The position numbers and the translations under genes were made by a program. A stretch of 64,000 nt of DNA from Thermococcus sp. MV5. GTDB taxonomy: Archaea > Methanobacteriota_B > Thermococci > Thermococcales > Thermococcaceae. The notes beneath the pieces were generated by a model. It saw only the letters and a program-made list of their open reading frames with translations. It made no database searches and was not told where the DNA came from. Shown in pieces: positions 62,793 to 64,000 of the stretch. The first letter of the stretch is position 1. Each line of letters begins with the position of its first letter. The stretch spans positions 1 through 64,000 of the forward strand of contig NZ_SNUE01000002.1 of NCBI RefSeq assembly GCF_012027425.1, read 5' to 3'.

Positions 62793-63370
62793 CACCACCA
62801 CCTCCAAGGAGCGTTCTTTGGAATGAAAAATGGGCAAGCGGGATCATCAGCGTGAACAGTTAGATTCCAAAATTCACACTTGCCATCCTTATAGTGGACG
62901 CAATCCTTGTGCCTTGGTGGCTCTGGTATCGGTGGTCTTGCTGGCATTGGGAATGGAGGATAGTAAGCTTGTGGCTGAGGAGCGGGTGGGTAGTGTGGTG
63001 GGACATGGAAAGGTTGTGGGTATTCGGGTGATTGTGGAGCTTCGCCTTTGCTTATCTTTTCAACAGCTTCCTTTATCGGGGTTCCCGGTGGAAATGTGTA
63101 AACCTTAATTCCTGCAGCTTGTAGGGCAGCCATAGCGTTTGGGCCAAGTTGAGGAGCAATCACTGCATCAACTCCTTCCTTAATGAGCATTTGCACAACC
63201 ATTGGACCTGATCCGCTTGGGACATTCATGGCTTTGTTTTGGATAGTTTTAACGTTTTTAATTTCTCCGTTTTCTACATCGACGATTGTAAACACGGGTG
63301 CCCTTGCAAAAACTGCTGAAATTGTGTCTTCTAACCCTCCATCGTTTGAACTTGATACTGCAATTCTCAT
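62792..63370 (-). CDS. NifX/NafY-like protein with Pro-rich linker and Cys tail
   Basis: A 192-residue protein. Residues 1-105 form a dinitrogenase Fe-Mo cofactor biosynthesis fold (MRIAVSSSNDGGLED, QLGPNAMAALQAAGIKVY), known to bind Fe-S or metal clusters. A Pro/Tyr-rich linker (about 112-152) leads to a C-terminal part with CVHYKDGKCEFWN and DPACPFF, a likely metal site. There is no nitrogenase in the window. GGGGTGATATC precedes the ATG. First of three co-directed small genes. Confidence 0.87.
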   Translation of the reverse strand: MRIAVSSSNDGGLEDTISAVFARAPVFTIVDVENGEIKNVKTIQNKAMNVPSGSGPMVVQMLIKEGVDAVIAPQLGPNAMAALQAAGIKVYTFPPGTPIKEAVEKISKGEAPQSPEYPQPFHVPPHYPPAPQPQAYYPPFPMPARPPIPEPPRHKDCVHYKDGKCEFWNLTVHADDPACPFFIPKNAPWRWW

Positions 63371-63505
63371 GATATCACCCCATTATGTGCATATGCAAAA
63401 AAAGTTTAAAAGGTTTATTGGACAAATTTGGGTATAACCAAAGGTTAAAATGAGAAGAAACCGCTAATCGGTGTAAAAAATCCAGTAAAAGAAAGAAATA
63501 AAAAC

Positions 63506-64000
63506 CTAAATCTCGACTATGTACTTTATGCTGCCTTCTGCAAAGCCCTTAAAACAGCCGAGTTTGAGCTCCCTAATGGCTTTCCTAATATCAACAACCT
63601 TCATGGATGCAATATGGGTTATTCCCGTTCCCTTAAAGAACTCTGGTAAAGCCTGTCCAGTTGGCCCTGTAAGGAGAATAATTTTTGCATTCTTTGCTCT
63701 TTCAGCTATCATATCAACAGTTCCGTTTACTATACAAGTTGCACTTGCAATAACTGCATCAACTTCTGGCAGAAGCCAGTACTCTAAGGAATCGCTCAAT
63801 GTTTCTTTGTCCCACAATTTTGGATTGCGCTCAAAGATGTACAGCTTAAAATTCCTTTCGCGTAGCGCTTTGACTATTGGGGGCATGTTCCCAATGACCG
63901 CTATTTTTCCAATATCATCAGAGAAGAGTTCTACTGCATCAGCCCATTCTGCATTATTTAGATCGATGTGGTATTGGGAAACCGCATTTATCGCCGCCAG
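63506..64000 (-). CDS. DUF364-type heavy-metal chelation protein, 5' end cut
   Basis: A C-terminal part of at least 164 residues continues beyond the right edge (first visible codons L-A-A-I-N-A-V-S). Motifs GKIAVIGNMPPIV, IFERNPKLWD, DAVIASATCIVNGT and LLTGPTGQALPE match the DUF364 Rossmann-like family, annotated as putative heavy-metal chelation. It may sequester or deliver a metal such as Mo, W or Ni. It is on the same strand as the NifX-like gene, 135 bp upstream of it. Confidence 0.82.
   Translation of the reverse strand: MAAINAVSQYHIDLNNAEWADAVELFSDDIGKIAVIGNMPPIVKALRERNFKLYIFERNPKLWDKETLSDSLEYWLLPEVDAVIASATCIVNGTVDMIAERAKNAKIILLTGPTGQALPEFFKGTGITHIASMKVVDIRKAIRELKLGCFKGFAEGSIKYIVEI

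Overview
The window looks like chromosomal DNA of a hyperthermophilic euryarchaeon of the order Thermococcales (Thermococcus, Pyrococcus or Palaeococcus). The evidence is AT-rich sequence, GGTGG/GGAGGTGA ribosome binding sites, TATA-type archaeal promoters, and typical archaeal genes: ATP-dependent DNA ligase, pantoate kinase, archaeal PEP carboxylase, tetraether lipid synthase, the proteasome ATPase PAN, TmcA and pyruvoyl-dependent arginine decarboxylase. The species cannot be fixed from the sequence alone. No rRNA gene, complete tRNA gene or CRISPR array was seen.

Layout. The left edge (1-130) holds the 5' half of a tRNA-Ala(GGC) gene running into an open frame that leaves the window; this looks like the scar of an integrated element. 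Positions 0.3-13.4 kb are core genes: ligase, pantoate kinase, a DDAH-fold enzyme, a saccharopine dehydrogenase-like protein, an NhaC antiporter, family 4 UDG, tetraether synthase, DUF2139 and PEP carboxylase. Positions 13.4-17.7 kb form a small accessory island: a membrane protein, an AAA ATPase behind a palindromic promoter, a VapB antitoxin with a broken VapC, and an unusual protein joining a degenerate HD domain to a PD-(D/E)XK nuclease-like end. Positions 17.7-24 kb carry an acylaminoacyl peptidase, TmcA and QueE. An IS607-type element (tnpA, tnpB and a likely guide RNA) lies at about 24.0-26.0 kb.

Positions 26-39.8 kb hold regulators, PAN, a surface-sensor/winged-helix membrane protein, a 45-residue zinc finger protein, a UbiA/UPF0104/glycosyltransferase operon, a compact polyamine operon and a CPA2 antiporter. 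A stand-alone eight-gene Mrp-type antiporter operon occupies 39.8-43.7 kb. Next come two tandem NYN-domain genes that share an identical 61-bp block, adenylate kinase, a two-TM potassium channel joined to a zinc-binding and beta-helix-like N-terminus, and a NAD-kinase-like protein.

The most striking part is 50.0-61.4 kb: seven overlapping or nearly touching genes on the plus strand. They encode a lipoprotein with two fused metal-chelate binding domains, a FecCD-type permease, an ABC ATPase, a SAM methyltransferase, a Gate-domain membrane protein, a CobN/ChlH-type chelatase large subunit, and a ChlI-ChlD-type ATPase with a His-rich linker. It reads as one unit for importing, processing and metallating a tetrapyrrole or other metal chelate, with no tetrapyrrole biosynthesis gene in the window. 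The right end (62.3-64.0 kb) carries a second metal-related group on the minus strand: a NifX-like protein, two tiny Trp/Pro/Gly-rich proteins and a DUF364-type protein cut by the window edge.
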